From the NCBI GenBank assembly GCA_903839405.1, contig CAIMCD010000018.1:16294-80293 (forward strand): 64,000 bases of DNA, in the 5' to 3' direction. Positions 42,696 to 52,277 of the stretch are shown piece by piece. Each line of letters opens with the position of its first letter. Within the stretch, counting starts at the first letter, position 1. A program made the position numbers and the translations under genes. The notes under the pieces were generated by a model. That model was not told the origin of the DNA. It ran no database searches and saw only the letters and a program-made list of their open reading frames with translations. Origin of the DNA: an uncultured Chlorobiaceae bacterium (lineage in GTDB: Bacteria; Bacteroidota; Chlorobiia; Chlorobiales; Chlorobiaceae).

Positions 42696-43700
42696 ATGAT
42701 GAAACCGGTAACATCTCCAGAAAACAACGAGTCCGACAGAGGTGAAATTGTCATTTACCAAACCGGAAATACCAGCCCTGAACTTGAAGTTCGCCTTGAA
42801 CAGGAAAGTTTGTGGCTGAATCAGAAACAACTATCTGTACTTTTTTCAACAGAACGAAGTGTTATCACAAAACACCTTCGAAATATTTTCAAAGAAGGTG
42901 AGCTTGAACAGGAATCAGTATGTGCAAAATTTGCACATACTGCGCAGGATGGAAAACATTATCAAACAACGTTTTATAATCTCGACGCGATCATTTCAGT
43001 TGGATACCGTGTAAACTCAAAGCAAGGTACCCGCTTCCGTATCTGGGCAACCGGTGTGTTGCGTAACCACATTATCAGGGGGTATACCGCTAATGAAAAA
43101 CGGTTAACGGAATTACAACAATCTTTTACAATTGCCCGAAATATTCTGGAACGCTATGACGTCACTTCCGATGAAGCCGCGGGTCTGCTGCAGGTTGTCA
43201 CCAACTATGCTTATGCCCTTGAACTGCTGGATGATTACGATCATCAACGCTTATCAGCCGGCAATGGCACTGAAAAACCTGCAACTGGAATCGATTATGA
43301 TGAAGCTCTCGGTATTATTGCACGGCTGAAGGAAAAATTCGGTGCCGCAGAACTGTTCGGAAAAGAAAAGGACAACAGTCTTCAGGGCTCTCTTGCAGCA
43401 GTCATGCAAACCTTTGAAGGTCATGACCTCTACCCTGCACTTGAAGAAAAAGCCACTCATCTGCTTTATTTTCTTGTCAAAAACCACAGCTTCGTCGATG
43501 GCAATAAACGCATTGCTGCAGCTCTCTTTCTCTGGTTCATGGAGAAAAATGGATTGCTTTATGAGCATACTGGAGCAAAAAGAGTAGCCGACAGTACGCT
43601 TGTGGCGATGACACTCTTGATTGCAGAAAGTAATCCTAAAGAGAAGGAGATGATTGTTGCCATGAGCCGAAATCTCATCACTGATGTCGGCATCAGGTGA
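42696..43700 (+). CDS. RhuM-type protein with C-terminal Fic/Doc domain
   Basis: Protein of 334 residues. The N-terminal RhuM-like DNA-binding region (about 15-130) includes VRLEQESLWLNQKQLSVLFS, SVITKHLRNIF and FYNLDAIISVGYRVNSKQGTRFRIWA. The C-terminal Fic/Doc fold has HSFVDGNKRIAAALF, close to the Fic HxFx[D/E]GNxR active-site loop, suggesting AMP transfer or phosphotransfer to a protein target. RhuM-Fic proteins are often found near restriction-modification genes, as here. No antitoxin gene is visible. Two ATG codons in tandem (42696, 42699) are equally possible starts. Confidence 0.85.
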   Translation: MMKPVTSPENNESDRGEIVIYQTGNTSPELEVRLEQESLWLNQKQLSVLFSTERSVITKHLRNIFKEGELEQESVCAKFAHTAQDGKHYQTTFYNLDAIISVGYRVNSKQGTRFRIWATGVLRNHIIRGYTANEKRLTELQQSFTIARNILERYDVTSDEAAGLLQVVTNYAYALELLDDYDHQRLSAGNGTEKPATGIDYDEALGIIARLKEKFGAAELFGKEKDNSLQGSLAAVMQTFEGHDLYPALEEKATHLLYFLVKNHSFVDGNKRIAAALFLWFMEKNGLLYEHTGAKRVADSTLVAMTLLIAESNPKEKEMIVAMSRNLITDVGIR

Positions 43701-43743
43701 ACTTGATAAGCTACCGAATAGCATTTATGACGCAGTAGATTCT

Positions 43744-44208
43744 TCAAGAGGGCAAAACCTCAAGCAGGGCTTCAAGAAAACGGCGGGTGTCGGCGTAGAT
43801 GCCGGGTGCGGAGCTGGCTCTCGGGCCGGCAATGTTGAGGGTTTCGATCGAGTGCTCTTCTATCCAGAGGCGAACCGAGGCTATAGCTTGCTCATCATCA
43901 AGGCTGGCAACAAGAAAGGGGCGCTTTTGCAAGAGAGCGCACTGGCGGGTGTAGCGGCTGCCGCCCTGCAGCCGCCGGCGCACAAGGATCAGGGTGCCAT
44001 CGGAGTCGCGGACATTCCAGGCGGTTCTCTTTTGGTAACCAACCCTCGGCGTTTCATCAAGATGGTAGCACTCCGCAATACGGCCATCCTCCGCCCGCCG
44101 CCCCTTGGGGCACCAGCCGCCGTGCTCAAGCCCGGATGCTATAGCCGCATCAAGCGCGGCCCGGTCAACGCCGCTTTGGCCGCCCGAAACAATTTTTTTA
44201 AGCTTCAT
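43744..44208 (-). CDS. Putative molybdenum carrier family protein
   Basis: Protein of 154 residues with a Rossmann-like nucleotide-binding fold related to LOG/SLOG proteins. Family marks are KIVSGGQSGVDRAALDAAI at the N-terminus, GWCPKGRRAEDG and LNIAGPRASSAPGIY near the end. The family name comes from a structural homologue of a molybdenum carrier; its true role is uncertain. It converges on the RhuM-Fic gene with a 43-base gap and is divergent from a ferritin-like gene. Confidence 0.85.
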   Translation of the reverse strand: MKLKKIVSGGQSGVDRAALDAAIASGLEHGGWCPKGRRAEDGRIAECYHLDETPRVGYQKRTAWNVRDSDGTLILVRRRLQGGSRYTRQCALLQKRPFLVASLDDEQAIASVRLWIEEHSIETLNIAGPRASSAPGIYADTRRFLEALLEVLPS

Positions 44209-44326
44209 AACCCCGGCAAAAGAAAAAATGATCTGCAGGAAAAAGATAACTCGGTTATATTTGAGTTCAACGTAATGATACCCGATCGATTGAAACGCTC
44301 ACAAGCAAATCCAAACCTTTTGACAC

Positions 44327-44794
44327 ATGTCGGTAACACTCCATGAACATCTTGACGAGTCGATAAAACTTGAACTGAACCTTGCCAAACTCTATACCCT
44401 GCTTCACGACGCCTGTTCGGAAGATGAGGAGTTCTGGTGGGAGCTGGCCATGGAGGAGCGCGCCCACGCATCCCTCTTGCAGCAGGAGAAAAAACAACCG
44501 CAGCCGGAAACCTTCTTTCCGGACAACCTGCTTGCCAAAGATCTGCAGGCCCTGATTGATACCAACACCAGAATCACCGGGCTGATCGCCGAATACAGTG
44601 CTACGCCGCCCTCAAGAACCGAGGCTTTGCAACGTGCGCATGAGTTGGAGCTGGCCGCAGGAGAGTCGCACTTTCAGCAATTTCTGGACAGCCCAACACA
44701 CACCCTGGCGGCAAATATTTTCAAACAACTGAACCAGGAAGATTGCGATCACGCCAAAAGAATCCTGGAGTACATGCAGAGTATCAAGGAATAA
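44327..44794 (+). CDS. Ferritin-like four-helix protein
   Basis: Protein of 155 residues, mostly helical and rich in Glu, His and Leu. Helical segments contain LHEHLDESIKLELNLAKLY, WWELAMEERAHASLLQQ (an ExxH pair as in ferritin/rubrerythrin-type di-iron sites) and ELELAAGESHFQQFL (another ExxxH). It is likely a di-iron ferritin-like protein, but no C-terminal rubredoxin domain is present. Function beyond that is unknown. Converges on the phosphoesterase gene. Confidence 0.7.
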   Translation: MSVTLHEHLDESIKLELNLAKLYTLLHDACSEDEEFWWELAMEERAHASLLQQEKKQPQPETFFPDNLLAKDLQALIDTNTRITGLIAEYSATPPSRTEALQRAHELELAAGESHFQQFLDSPTHTLAANIFKQLNQEDCDHAKRILEYMQSIKE

Positions 44795-44826
44795 AACGAG
44801 ATAAGAACGAGATCCGTAACTGCCGG

Positions 44827-45741
44827 TCAGGAGAGTGTGATAAACTTTTGCGTGAATCCACCCTCTTGGTCAATCAGCAGTTCGCTGTAGCGCTGGGGCG
44901 AAAAACGGAAACTCCCTCCATTGATAAACGCCAATGCATCAACCGCGTAGGCCTGAAAGCGGTGAAAATGGCCGTGGAGCACCACCCGTGCTTGAATGGC
45001 CTGCATTGCCCGCAAAAACTCCTCGCGGTTTTTAAGCTCCATAGTCCAGTCGAAGGCCTGGTCGATCAGGGAGTCGGTGCCGTAAACCTTGTAGGCATGA
45101 TGGCAAAGCCCGATCACAAAAGAGTCTTTCAGGGAGTCGACTACCCCCTTTTGGGCAAGCGCCCGTAACTGGTTGGCAGAAATAACCCCCCTCGCCCCGA
45201 GCGGGTTGTCGGCAGGGTACCACGGATAGACCGAGTTCAGTGCAACAATGGCAACTCTCTGTGAGGGGTAGTTGATGACCTTGACAAACGGGAAGAGGTT
45301 ACTACCCTCCTCTTCACCGGTAATCAACTCATAAAAAAAGCGGCAAAACTCCCCAAGCTTGCGATCAAAGGATTTTTTGCGGGCCCAGAGCAAGGGATTG
45401 AGGGCGTTGTAAAAGCGCATCTCCTCTTCAAGATTGATCAGGTCATGATTGCCAGCAATAATGGTACATTTCTGCCAATGGTAGAGACCGTGCTCTTCCA
45501 GCTTTTCGCGCACAATACGCCAGTCATCCGGGTTGGCGCTGTTGCTGAGATCTCCAGAAATAACCAGATGATCGAACCCTACACTGTTGAAGTGCGCAAA
45601 GAGGCGATCGAGATATCCGAGCTGGCGTCGATCCTGTTTACCGGAAAGATGGAGGTCGGATATATGCGCTATTTTTACTTTATTCGTATTCAATTCCTTA
45701 AGATTTTCGATTTTCCAATCTAAAGCAGTAACTTGCGTCAT
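44827..45741 (-). CDS. Cytoplasmic metallophosphoesterase
   Basis: Calcineurin-like phosphoesterase of 304 residues without a signal peptide. Metal-binding motifs are intact: ISDLHLSG, SGDLSNSA, AGNHDLIN, CHHAY and HGHFHRF. Family members cut cyclic nucleotides, lipid intermediates (LpxH-like) or others; the sequence alone does not say which. It is divergent from glgP and shares its promoter region of about 110 bases. Confidence 0.87.
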   Translation of the reverse strand: MTQVTALDWKIENLKELNTNKVKIAHISDLHLSGKQDRRQLGYLDRLFAHFNSVGFDHLVISGDLSNSANPDDWRIVREKLEEHGLYHWQKCTIIAGNHDLINLEEEMRFYNALNPLLWARKKSFDRKLGEFCRFFYELITGEEEGSNLFPFVKVINYPSQRVAIVALNSVYPWYPADNPLGARGVISANQLRALAQKGVVDSLKDSFVIGLCHHAYKVYGTDSLIDQAFDWTMELKNREEFLRAMQAIQARVVLHGHFHRFQAYAVDALAFINGGSFRFSPQRYSELLIDQEGGFTQKFITLS

Positions 45742-45854
45742 ATTTACCCGGTTGCAGAACTCAGCACAACCAAAAAATACGTTAACGCTGTAACATGTTA
45801 CCTTTCTTCAACCTGCAGTAGCACAATCAATCTTTATCCACAGCTAAATCTATT

Positions 45855-47975
45855 ATGCAAAAAAATATAATCGCTCTCAAAAAACTGACAAGAAATCTCT
45901 GGTGGTCATGGGATACGGAAGCTAAACACATTTTTGAGGAACTCTCTCCCCTGCTCTGGGAAAGAAACAATCACAATCCGGTTGAGCTCCTCCGCCACCT
46001 CTCCAATGAAGAGCTGGTTGCCCGATGTCACTGCGAATATGGTGAAAAAATAGAGCGGGTCTATAACCGCTTTACCGCCTACCTCAACGATAAGGAGACC
46101 TGGGCAGCCAAAAACGCCCCTGAACTTGTCAAAAATCCCGTTGCCTATTTCAGTGCCGAGTTCGGTATTCATGAAAGCGTCAGAATTTATTCCGGAGGTC
46201 TTGGTGTGCTTGCCGGAGACCATCTGAAATCAGCCAGCGATCTGGGCATCAACTTCATCGGCATCTCCCTGTTTTACAAAGAGGGTTACTTCAGCCAGTA
46301 CCTCAATCACGACGGCTGGCAGATGGAAGACTACCCTTTGCAATACCCTGAAAGCCTTCCCCTTGAAAAAGTGACCGGCCCGGACGGCAAAGATTTGATC
46401 ATCTCCGTCACCATTGCACAAAGCGAAGTCTTTGCACAGGCCTGGAGCCTCAAGGTAGGGCGCTCAACCCTCTATCTGCTCGACACCAATATTCCGGCAA
46501 ACGAGTCCCACTACCGCGACATCTGCTGCCGGGTCTATGGCGGCGACCAGAACATGCGCATCAACCAGGAGATTATCCTCGGTATCGGCGGTGTCAAGCT
46601 GCTTGAAAAGCTCGGTGTAAAACCTGCCGTCTATCACATGAACGAAGGCCACTCGGCATTTCTGACCCTTGAGTTGCTGGCAATGGAGCTTGCCGCCGGA
46701 GTCGAGAAAAAAGAGGCAATAGAGAGCGTTACATCCCGCTGCGTTTTCACGACCCACACCCCGGTGCCGGCCGGTCATGACCGCTTCTCAAGAGATATGA
46801 TGCACTATACCTTCAACAAATACCTCTCCCAGATCGGAGTGGAGTTTGATGATCTCATGCTGCTTGGTTCTGAAGACCGGAACAATATCCATGGACTCTT
46901 CACCATGACCGTGCTTGCGCTCAACCTCTCGCGGGCGGCAAACGGTGTTTCAAAACTCCACGGCGAGGTTTCACGCTCCATGTGGCAGATTCTCTATCCC
47001 GGCAAAAGCGTTTCGGAAGTACCGATCGGCCATATCACCAACGGTGTCCATGCCAGCAGCTGGAGTTGCGGTTATACCGAGAGCTTCTGGAGAAACTTCA
47101 CGGATAGCATTGACAACATGACCCTTTCGCGCGAAGCCGCTGAAGCGGTTCTTGCCAAGGTCTCGGATGAGGAGCTCTGGTCGTTGCGCTACAGTTTGAA
47201 ACGCCACCTGATCGACTTTATCGACCGCTATCTGGCCAACCAGCTCTTTCACCAGCACTCCAGCGCGATCTATAATGAGTATGATGCTTTGCGGGCCGCA
47301 AAAAACACCCTCTCGCCTGACCTTCTGACCATCGGGTTTGCCCGTCGGTTTGCCACCTACAAACGCGCACCGCTGATTTTCAGGGATCTGGAACGCCTCA
47401 ACAGGATCATCAATCACCCGACTATGCCGTTGCAGATTGTCTTTGCCGGAAAGGCACATCCGCATGATGATGCAGGAAAAGATTATATCCGCCAGATCGT
47501 TGAGCACTCCCGCCGCCCGCAGTTCAGCGGCAAGGTTATTTTCCTTGAGAACTATAATCTTGGTGTTGCAAAACGGATGGTTGCCGGTGTTGACGTCTGG
47601 CTGAACACCCCGGTACGACCAATGGAGGCAAGCGGCACATCGGGCGAAAAAACCGTTCTGCACGGCGGCCTGAATTTCAGTGTGCTCGACGGCTGGTGGC
47701 CCGAAGCCTATAATGGCGAAAACGGCTGGTCAATCGGTAACGGCGAATCCTTTGCAAATCATGAGGAGCAGGATCGTTTCGATGCTGAAAAGATGTACAC
47801 GGTGCTGGAAAACCAGATCATCCCGACATTTTATGATCGTAACGAGGATAATCTGCCGCTCAAATGGATCAAAAAAATCCGGAACGCGATTACAACCATT
47901 GCACCTGAATACAACACCCACCGGATGGTCAAGGATTATGCCAACAAGTACTATCTGAACCAGTCAGGGAAGTAA
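45855..47975 (+). CDS. glgP: Alpha-glucan phosphorylase (GT35)
   Basis: Releases glucose-1-phosphate from glycogen. The 706-residue protein belongs to the shorter GT35 group: it starts with LTRNLWWSWDTEA, followed by PVAYFSAEFGIHESVRIYSGGLGVLAGDHLKSASDLG. The PLP lysine lies in MEASGTSGEKTVLHGGLNFS, where Glu replaces the more usual Met before Lys. Green sulfur bacteria store glycogen, consistent with this role. Divergent from the phosphoesterase gene. Confidence 0.94.
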   Translation: MQKNIIALKKLTRNLWWSWDTEAKHIFEELSPLLWERNNHNPVELLRHLSNEELVARCHCEYGEKIERVYNRFTAYLNDKETWAAKNAPELVKNPVAYFSAEFGIHESVRIYSGGLGVLAGDHLKSASDLGINFIGISLFYKEGYFSQYLNHDGWQMEDYPLQYPESLPLEKVTGPDGKDLIISVTIAQSEVFAQAWSLKVGRSTLYLLDTNIPANESHYRDICCRVYGGDQNMRINQEIILGIGGVKLLEKLGVKPAVYHMNEGHSAFLTLELLAMELAAGVEKKEAIESVTSRCVFTTHTPVPAGHDRFSRDMMHYTFNKYLSQIGVEFDDLMLLGSEDRNNIHGLFTMTVLALNLSRAANGVSKLHGEVSRSMWQILYPGKSVSEVPIGHITNGVHASSWSCGYTESFWRNFTDSIDNMTLSREAAEAVLAKVSDEELWSLRYSLKRHLIDFIDRYLANQLFHQHSSAIYNEYDALRAAKNTLSPDLLTIGFARRFATYKRAPLIFRDLERLNRIINHPTMPLQIVFAGKAHPHDDAGKDYIRQIVEHSRRPQFSGKVIFLENYNLGVAKRMVAGVDVWLNTPVRPMEASGTSGEKTVLHGGLNFSVLDGWWPEAYNGENGWSIGNGESFANHEEQDRFDAEKMYTVLENQIIPTFYDRNEDNLPLKWIKKIRNAITTIAPEYNTHRMVKDYANKYYLNQSGK

Positions 47976-48003
47976 AAAAGAGCGTTCTTTAACCCGTTTA
48001 CCC

Positions 48004-48032
48004 TTCCCGGTCGGCACAATGCCGACCGGGAA
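48004..48032. repeat. Strong inverted repeat between glgP and pyrD
   Basis: A perfect 12-bp stem (TTCCCGGTCGGC and GCCGACCGGGAA) around loop ACAAT, 29 bases after the glgP stop. No T run follows on either strand, so it is not a standard intrinsic terminator. An alternative pyrD start (48019) would lie in the loop and second arm and is rejected for that reason. Confidence 0.75.
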
Positions 48033-48081
48033 AAGCGGGAACTCTTTTGTAATCGTACCCCTCTCAACCACCCCGAACACC

Positions 48082-49026
48082 ATGAAACAACAAGAAACCG
48101 CCAAACCAACAACCCGTGCGGCACTCTCTTTGGGCAGAGGGCTTGAGCTACGTTCACCGGTACTGCTTGCATCAGGTACGGTTTCATACGGCGAAGAGCT
48201 GAGCCGACTCTCGGATCTTTCCCGGATCGGTGGGATCGTCACCAAAGCGATCTCCCTTGAACCGAGAACCGGCAATCCTCCTCAGCGCATTGCTGAAACC
48301 CCCTCCGGCATGATCAATGCCATCGGGCTGGCCAATGTGGGTGTGGAGCAGTTCATTGCAGAAAAGGTACCCTTTCTCCGGGAGCTCGATACAGCGGTCA
48401 TCGTCAATATTGCTGGCCGTTCAATCGACGACTACCTTGAAGTTGTCGCACGGCTTGAGGGCGTTGAAGGACTGAACGGCTACGAAATCAACCTCTCCTG
48501 CCCGAATGTCAAGGGTGAGTGCATGATTATGGGTGTGAGTTGTGAGGCAACCTTTGAGATTGTCTCGAAGCTGCGCCAGATAACCAACCGCCACCTGATG
48601 ATCAAGCTGACACCAAACGTCACCTCCATCAGCTCCATCGCCCTTGCAGCCGAAGAGGCCGGGGCCGATTCCGTCTCACTCATCAACACGGTGGTCGGCA
48701 TGGCGATAAACTATAAAACCCGCCGCCCGCTGTTGAAAAACATTACCGGAGGGCTCTCCGGGCCGGCCATCAAACCAATTGCTTTGGCAAAGGTCTGGGA
48801 GGTCTATAATGCGGTAAAAATTCCGGTTGTCGGTATGGGCGGCATTGCCGGGTTTGAGGATGCCATGGAGTTTCTTCTGGCTGGGGCAACTGCCCTGCAG
48901 ATCGGTACCATGAACTTTGTCTATCCCGATATCGGCGAAAAAGTTGCCATCGCCATTGAGGAGTTCTTCTCGGCTCCCGGTGCACCCTCGCTCAAAGAGT
49001 ACAGCGGAAGCCTGATTACCACCTAA
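48082..49026 (+). CDS. pyrD: Dihydroorotate dehydrogenase, class 1B type
   Basis: FMN enzyme of pyrimidine synthesis, 314 residues from ATG 48082 (MKQQETAKP); this start gives the usual class 1B length. Motifs: PVLLASGTVSYGEE, the FMN-site KAISLEPRTGNPPQR, catalytic cysteine loop EINLSCPNVKGE, and VGMGGIAGFEDAMEFLLAGATALQIGT. Class 1B enzymes need an electron-transfer partner (PyrK), which is not adjacent here. Confidence 0.93.
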   Translation: MKQQETAKPTTRAALSLGRGLELRSPVLLASGTVSYGEELSRLSDLSRIGGIVTKAISLEPRTGNPPQRIAETPSGMINAIGLANVGVEQFIAEKVPFLRELDTAVIVNIAGRSIDDYLEVVARLEGVEGLNGYEINLSCPNVKGECMIMGVSCEATFEIVSKLRQITNRHLMIKLTPNVTSISSIALAAEEAGADSVSLINTVVGMAINYKTRRPLLKNITGGLSGPAIKPIALAKVWEVYNAVKIPVVGMGGIAGFEDAMEFLLAGATALQIGTMNFVYPDIGEKVAIAIEEFFSAPGAPSLKEYSGSLITT

Positions 49027-49035
49027 GCTCCCACC

Positions 49036-50133
49036 TTATCGTCTCCGGTTCGAAGGATATTTTCTTGAACGCCGAACACCGGGTTTCATGCCCGGCGTGC
49101 GGTACTCACGTACTGCCGCGTTTTCTGACCCACTAGCCGGATCAACAAGCCGCGCAATAATGCGGGATTCCGACTCCCGGATATCCACGTCCGAGGGGCC
49201 GATATCGGAGAGCAGCTTGACAATAAGCGGCGCACATTCAAAGGCAATAAAGAGCAGGGTAATAAAATAGATCGCATTGGCCGACGAGCGGCTCACGTCG
49301 TTTGAGGAGTGGGTCAGCTCGCCCAGCGCCCAGTTTCGGTCGGCAAAACCGGCCTGGGAGGCTTTCCGGTCGAGCAGGTCATCACTCAGCATCATAGAAT
49401 TATTAATCCCCTCAGCCGTTTTCTGGCGGTTCATAAACTCCTGAAGCCCGGTAAGCTGGCTGGCAAGGAACTCAACTCTCGCTTGTTTAGCCATCACCAC
49501 CTGCTCCTTGTTTTTGGCATAGGTTCCGTATCCGGCCACACCGGAGGTTGTAGTGGTTCTCGAACCAAAGACCTCGAGCTTCAACTCCTCACGCAGGTGG
49601 CCGACCTCGCTGCTCAGACGGTCATACTCCTCCTGGTACTTTTTAATCTGGGCAAGCTCAAGCGAGTATTTCTCCCTGAAAGAGTCCTGCACTTTGGCGA
49701 TCCGCTCTTTCTGGTCGGAGAGGTAGCGGGCCCGCAACTGCTCATGAATCTCCTTGTCGAATATTTTCAGTTCAAGCGGACGGGCAATGACGATGGCGAT
49801 AAGCACGGCAAAAACAAGGCGCGGAGAGGCCTGGTAAAACTGTTTCAGCCCTTTGGAACTTTTTTTGATGCTTGAAACAATGTAGCGGTCCAGATTGAAA
49901 ATGGCCATCCCCCAGATGAGGCCGAAGAGCAGTGACCACAATCCGGCATAAGGGCTCCCGGCAAACACAAAGTAGAGGGCGTAGCCGCCGGAGAGTCCGG
50001 CGAAGAGTGCCGTAAAGAGAATGGTTGCCCCGATGCCGGTATATTTGCTGTGTTCGGTCGGATACTTCTCAATCATGACCAGCGGGGTTCCGGCACATAT
50101 CCAGAAAAAACGCTGCAGTCGTGAAAAGCTCAT
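49036..50133 (-). CDS. DUF4407 membrane protein
   Basis: Inner-membrane protein of 365 residues. Four helices are seen (about 30-52, 58-80, 102-120 and 283-305), with a long charged coiled coil between the third and fourth (about 125-250, for example KVQDSFREKYSLELAQIKKY). The N-terminus RLQRFFWICAGTPLVMIEKYPTEHSKYTGIGA is typical of DUF4407, a family without a known role. The C-terminus is basic and arginine-rich. Converges on pyrD with a 9-base gap. Confidence 0.82.
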   Translation of the reverse strand: MSFSRLQRFFWICAGTPLVMIEKYPTEHSKYTGIGATILFTALFAGLSGGYALYFVFAGSPYAGLWSLLFGLIWGMAIFNLDRYIVSSIKKSSKGLKQFYQASPRLVFAVLIAIVIARPLELKIFDKEIHEQLRARYLSDQKERIAKVQDSFREKYSLELAQIKKYQEEYDRLSSEVGHLREELKLEVFGSRTTTTSGVAGYGTYAKNKEQVVMAKQARVEFLASQLTGLQEFMNRQKTAEGINNSMMLSDDLLDRKASQAGFADRNWALGELTHSSNDVSRSSANAIYFITLLFIAFECAPLIVKLLSDIGPSDVDIRESESRIIARLVDPASGSENAAVREYRTPGMKPGVRRSRKYPSNRRR

Positions 50134-50349
50134 CGGAGTTCTCTCCTTTCCTTCTGGTTATGAAAAATTCCCCACTCTCTACTGTGTACCGCAAGGTAAC
50201 CTCTTGCAACATAACAACCAACCCGTAAAATCCCCCTCTTTGTTCCCGGCTTTTTTCCTGCGAACCAAGCGGAATGCCGTTCTGATATTTCCGTGATTTA
50301 TTCTATCTTTGAGCGCTCTCTGTTTTAACCCTTAAACCCCCACTTAGCC

Positions 50350-50823
50350 ATGCGTATTGGAATTGGTATCGATGTACACCCCTTTGCAGAAGGCCGGAAA
50401 CTGGTGATCGGCGGCGTTCACATCCCCTCAAGCAAAGGACTCGACGGCCACAGCGATGCCGATGTTCTGCTTCATGCCATCAGCGATGCGCTGCTTGGAG
50501 CCGCAGCACTGGGAGATATCGGCCTGCACTTTCCCAACACCAGTCAGGAGTTCAAGGATATCGACAGCATGATTCTGCTCCGGCAGGTCAAAAAACTCCT
50601 CGACAAACATGGCTACCAGACGGTGAACGTCGATTCCATGCTGCTGCTTGAAGCTCCAAAAATTGCCCCCTACATTGACGAGATGCGTAAAAACATTGCC
50701 CGCGCTCTTGACCTTGAAACCAGTGCGGTCGCCGTCAAGGCAACCACCAACGAAAAACTCGGCTATATCGGCCGTGAAGAAGGCGCTGCGGCACATGCCG
50801 TCTGCCTGATCCGCCACATTTAA
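50350..50823 (+). CDS. ispF: 2-C-methyl-D-erythritol 2,4-cyclodiphosphate synthase
   Basis: MEP-pathway isoprenoid enzyme of 157 residues, standard length. Zinc ligands and substrate loop are in [21 protein letters not shown], then [29 protein letters not shown] and [16 protein letters not shown]. Its stop codon interlocks with that of the convergent permease gene through TTAA. Confidence 0.97.
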   Translation: MRIGIGIDVHPFAEGRKLVIGGVHIPSSKGLDGHSDADVLLHAISDALLGAAALGDIGLHFPNTSQEFKDIDSMILLRQVKKLLDKHGYQTVNVDSMLLLEAPKIAPYIDEMRKNIARALDLETSAVAVKATTNEKLGYIGREEGAAAHAVCLIRHI

Positions 50824-52094
50824 ACCCCTACCTCTCCCCTGAGAATACTGACCGGCATATAACGCGTCGCCTTGCGTGCCGGGCTCAGGGAGGAGAAGAC
50901 GGCAATGAGGATACCGAACACAATGACAATCAGATGAGCTTCCGGAGTTTCAACCAGGTTGAGCCGGTCGCTTTTCAGCACACCGGCCGTACTTGCCTCA
51001 AAACGGATCAAGGAGACAAGATGGCAGATGAGATGGCCTATCGGAGAGCCAATCAGCACGCCCAGTATGCCGATCATCAACCCTTCAAGCATGAAAATCC
51101 GGGTAATGCTTCCCCGCTGAACTCCCATTGATCGCAGGATGGCGATATCCTTGACCTTCTGCAGCACCACCGTGGTCATAACGGAGGAGACCCCAAGGCC
51201 TGCGACAATAAAAACAAATCCCACAAGTACCAGTGTAATCATGGCATTGCGGTTATAAAACTCAATAACATTGCGATTGGTTTCATCCCAGCTTTCACTC
51301 TTGTAGCCGCTAAGCGCCTGCACCTGCCGGGCGGTTTCACGAGCACGTTCAACGTGAGCGGTTCTGAGCCCGATGCCGGTCACCGAATTCGGAGCAACAC
51401 CCTCCATTCTCTGCGCAAGGGAGAGGTTCACATAGGCCTCCCGCTCATCCTTGGCATTGAAGCCACTGCTGAAACGCCCCACCACCATGACGGGAAACTC
51501 TTCACTCTTTTTGGTAACCAGCACAATTTGCTGGTGATAGCCGGCATGGAGTTTTTTGGCAAGCATATCGCCGAGCAGAATCCCGTTGGGTGTGTAGGAG
51601 AGCTCATCGAGAGCACTCGTTTCAATCAGGTTTTTTTTCAGCCCGGCAATATCGGCTTCCAGATGCGGCACCACCCCTCGGGCCACGCAGGGCAGAAAGC
51701 GGGTTTTATTGCGGGCAATCAATTTACTGATCACAAAGGGTGAAATACTTTGCAGCTCAGGAACCGAGCGGATGCTTTCGACAACCCCGCTATAGTTCTT
51801 GATAACCTCCTGCTTGTCAGGATCAATGTTTTTGCTCACCATCCCAACCCGCCCGCCTTGACCTGTAACAAGATTATCCGGCACCAGTGGCAGCACCCTT
51901 TCAGAGGTAATCAACACATGCGGAGCTGTATCGATAACCTTGGCAATCACATTTGAGGAGGAACCCCGTGAAACGGCAATGGTGGTCACGAGCATGGCCG
52001 AACCGACAGCCACACCAAGAGCCGTGAGCAGTGTCTGGCGTTTCCGCTCTCTCAAGTGCACAAAGGCAATCCTCAGCTCATCCATGTAATTCAT
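50820..52094 (-). CDS. FtsX/LolC-like ABC transporter permease
   Basis: Inner-membrane permease of 424 residues with MacB-like topology: one N-terminal helix (about 22-42), a large periplasmic domain (43-275), and three C-terminal helices (about 280-300, 335-360 and 385-405) ending in [21 protein letters not shown]. Likely subunit of a lipoprotein-release or envelope export transporter. No ATPase gene lies next to it, so the partner is encoded elsewhere. Start ATG 52094, with an alternative at 52085. Confidence 0.85.
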   Translation of the reverse strand: MNYMDELRIAFVHLRERKRQTLLTALGVAVGSAMLVTTIAVSRGSSSNVIAKVIDTAPHVLITSERVLPLVPDNLVTGQGGRVGMVSKNIDPDKQEVIKNYSGVVESIRSVPELQSISPFVISKLIARNKTRFLPCVARGVVPHLEADIAGLKKNLIETSALDELSYTPNGILLGDMLAKKLHAGYHQQIVLVTKKSEEFPVMVVGRFSSGFNAKDEREAYVNLSLAQRMEGVAPNSVTGIGLRTAHVERARETARQVQALSGYKSESWDETNRNVIEFYNRNAMITLVLVGFVFIVAGLGVSSVMTTVVLQKVKDIAILRSMGVQRGSITRIFMLEGLMIGILGVLIGSPIGHLICHLVSLIRFEASTAGVLKSDRLNLVETPEAHLIVIVFGILIAVFSSLSPARKATRYMPVSILRGEVGV

Positions 52095-52277
52095 GAAAAA
52101 ATCTGCATTTCAATCGTTGCCAAAAGCATGTTCCGCTATTTAATTTTGAGGCTTGGCGTGGAAAAATCACACAAAAAATCTATCTTGATTTCGAAATGGC
52201 AGGAGGCAAGATATCCTGACAAATAAATAAATTCAGCCATTAAAAACTAACCCGGGCATCGAAAGGAGAGCGTAAGA

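Noticed and set aside
43684..44346. 220-codon plus-strand frame
   Set aside because: Antisense shadow of the molybdenum carrier family gene.
48019..48081. Upstream in-frame start for pyrD
   Set aside because: Would fall within the 12-bp inverted repeat and adds 21 residues not expected in class 1B enzymes.
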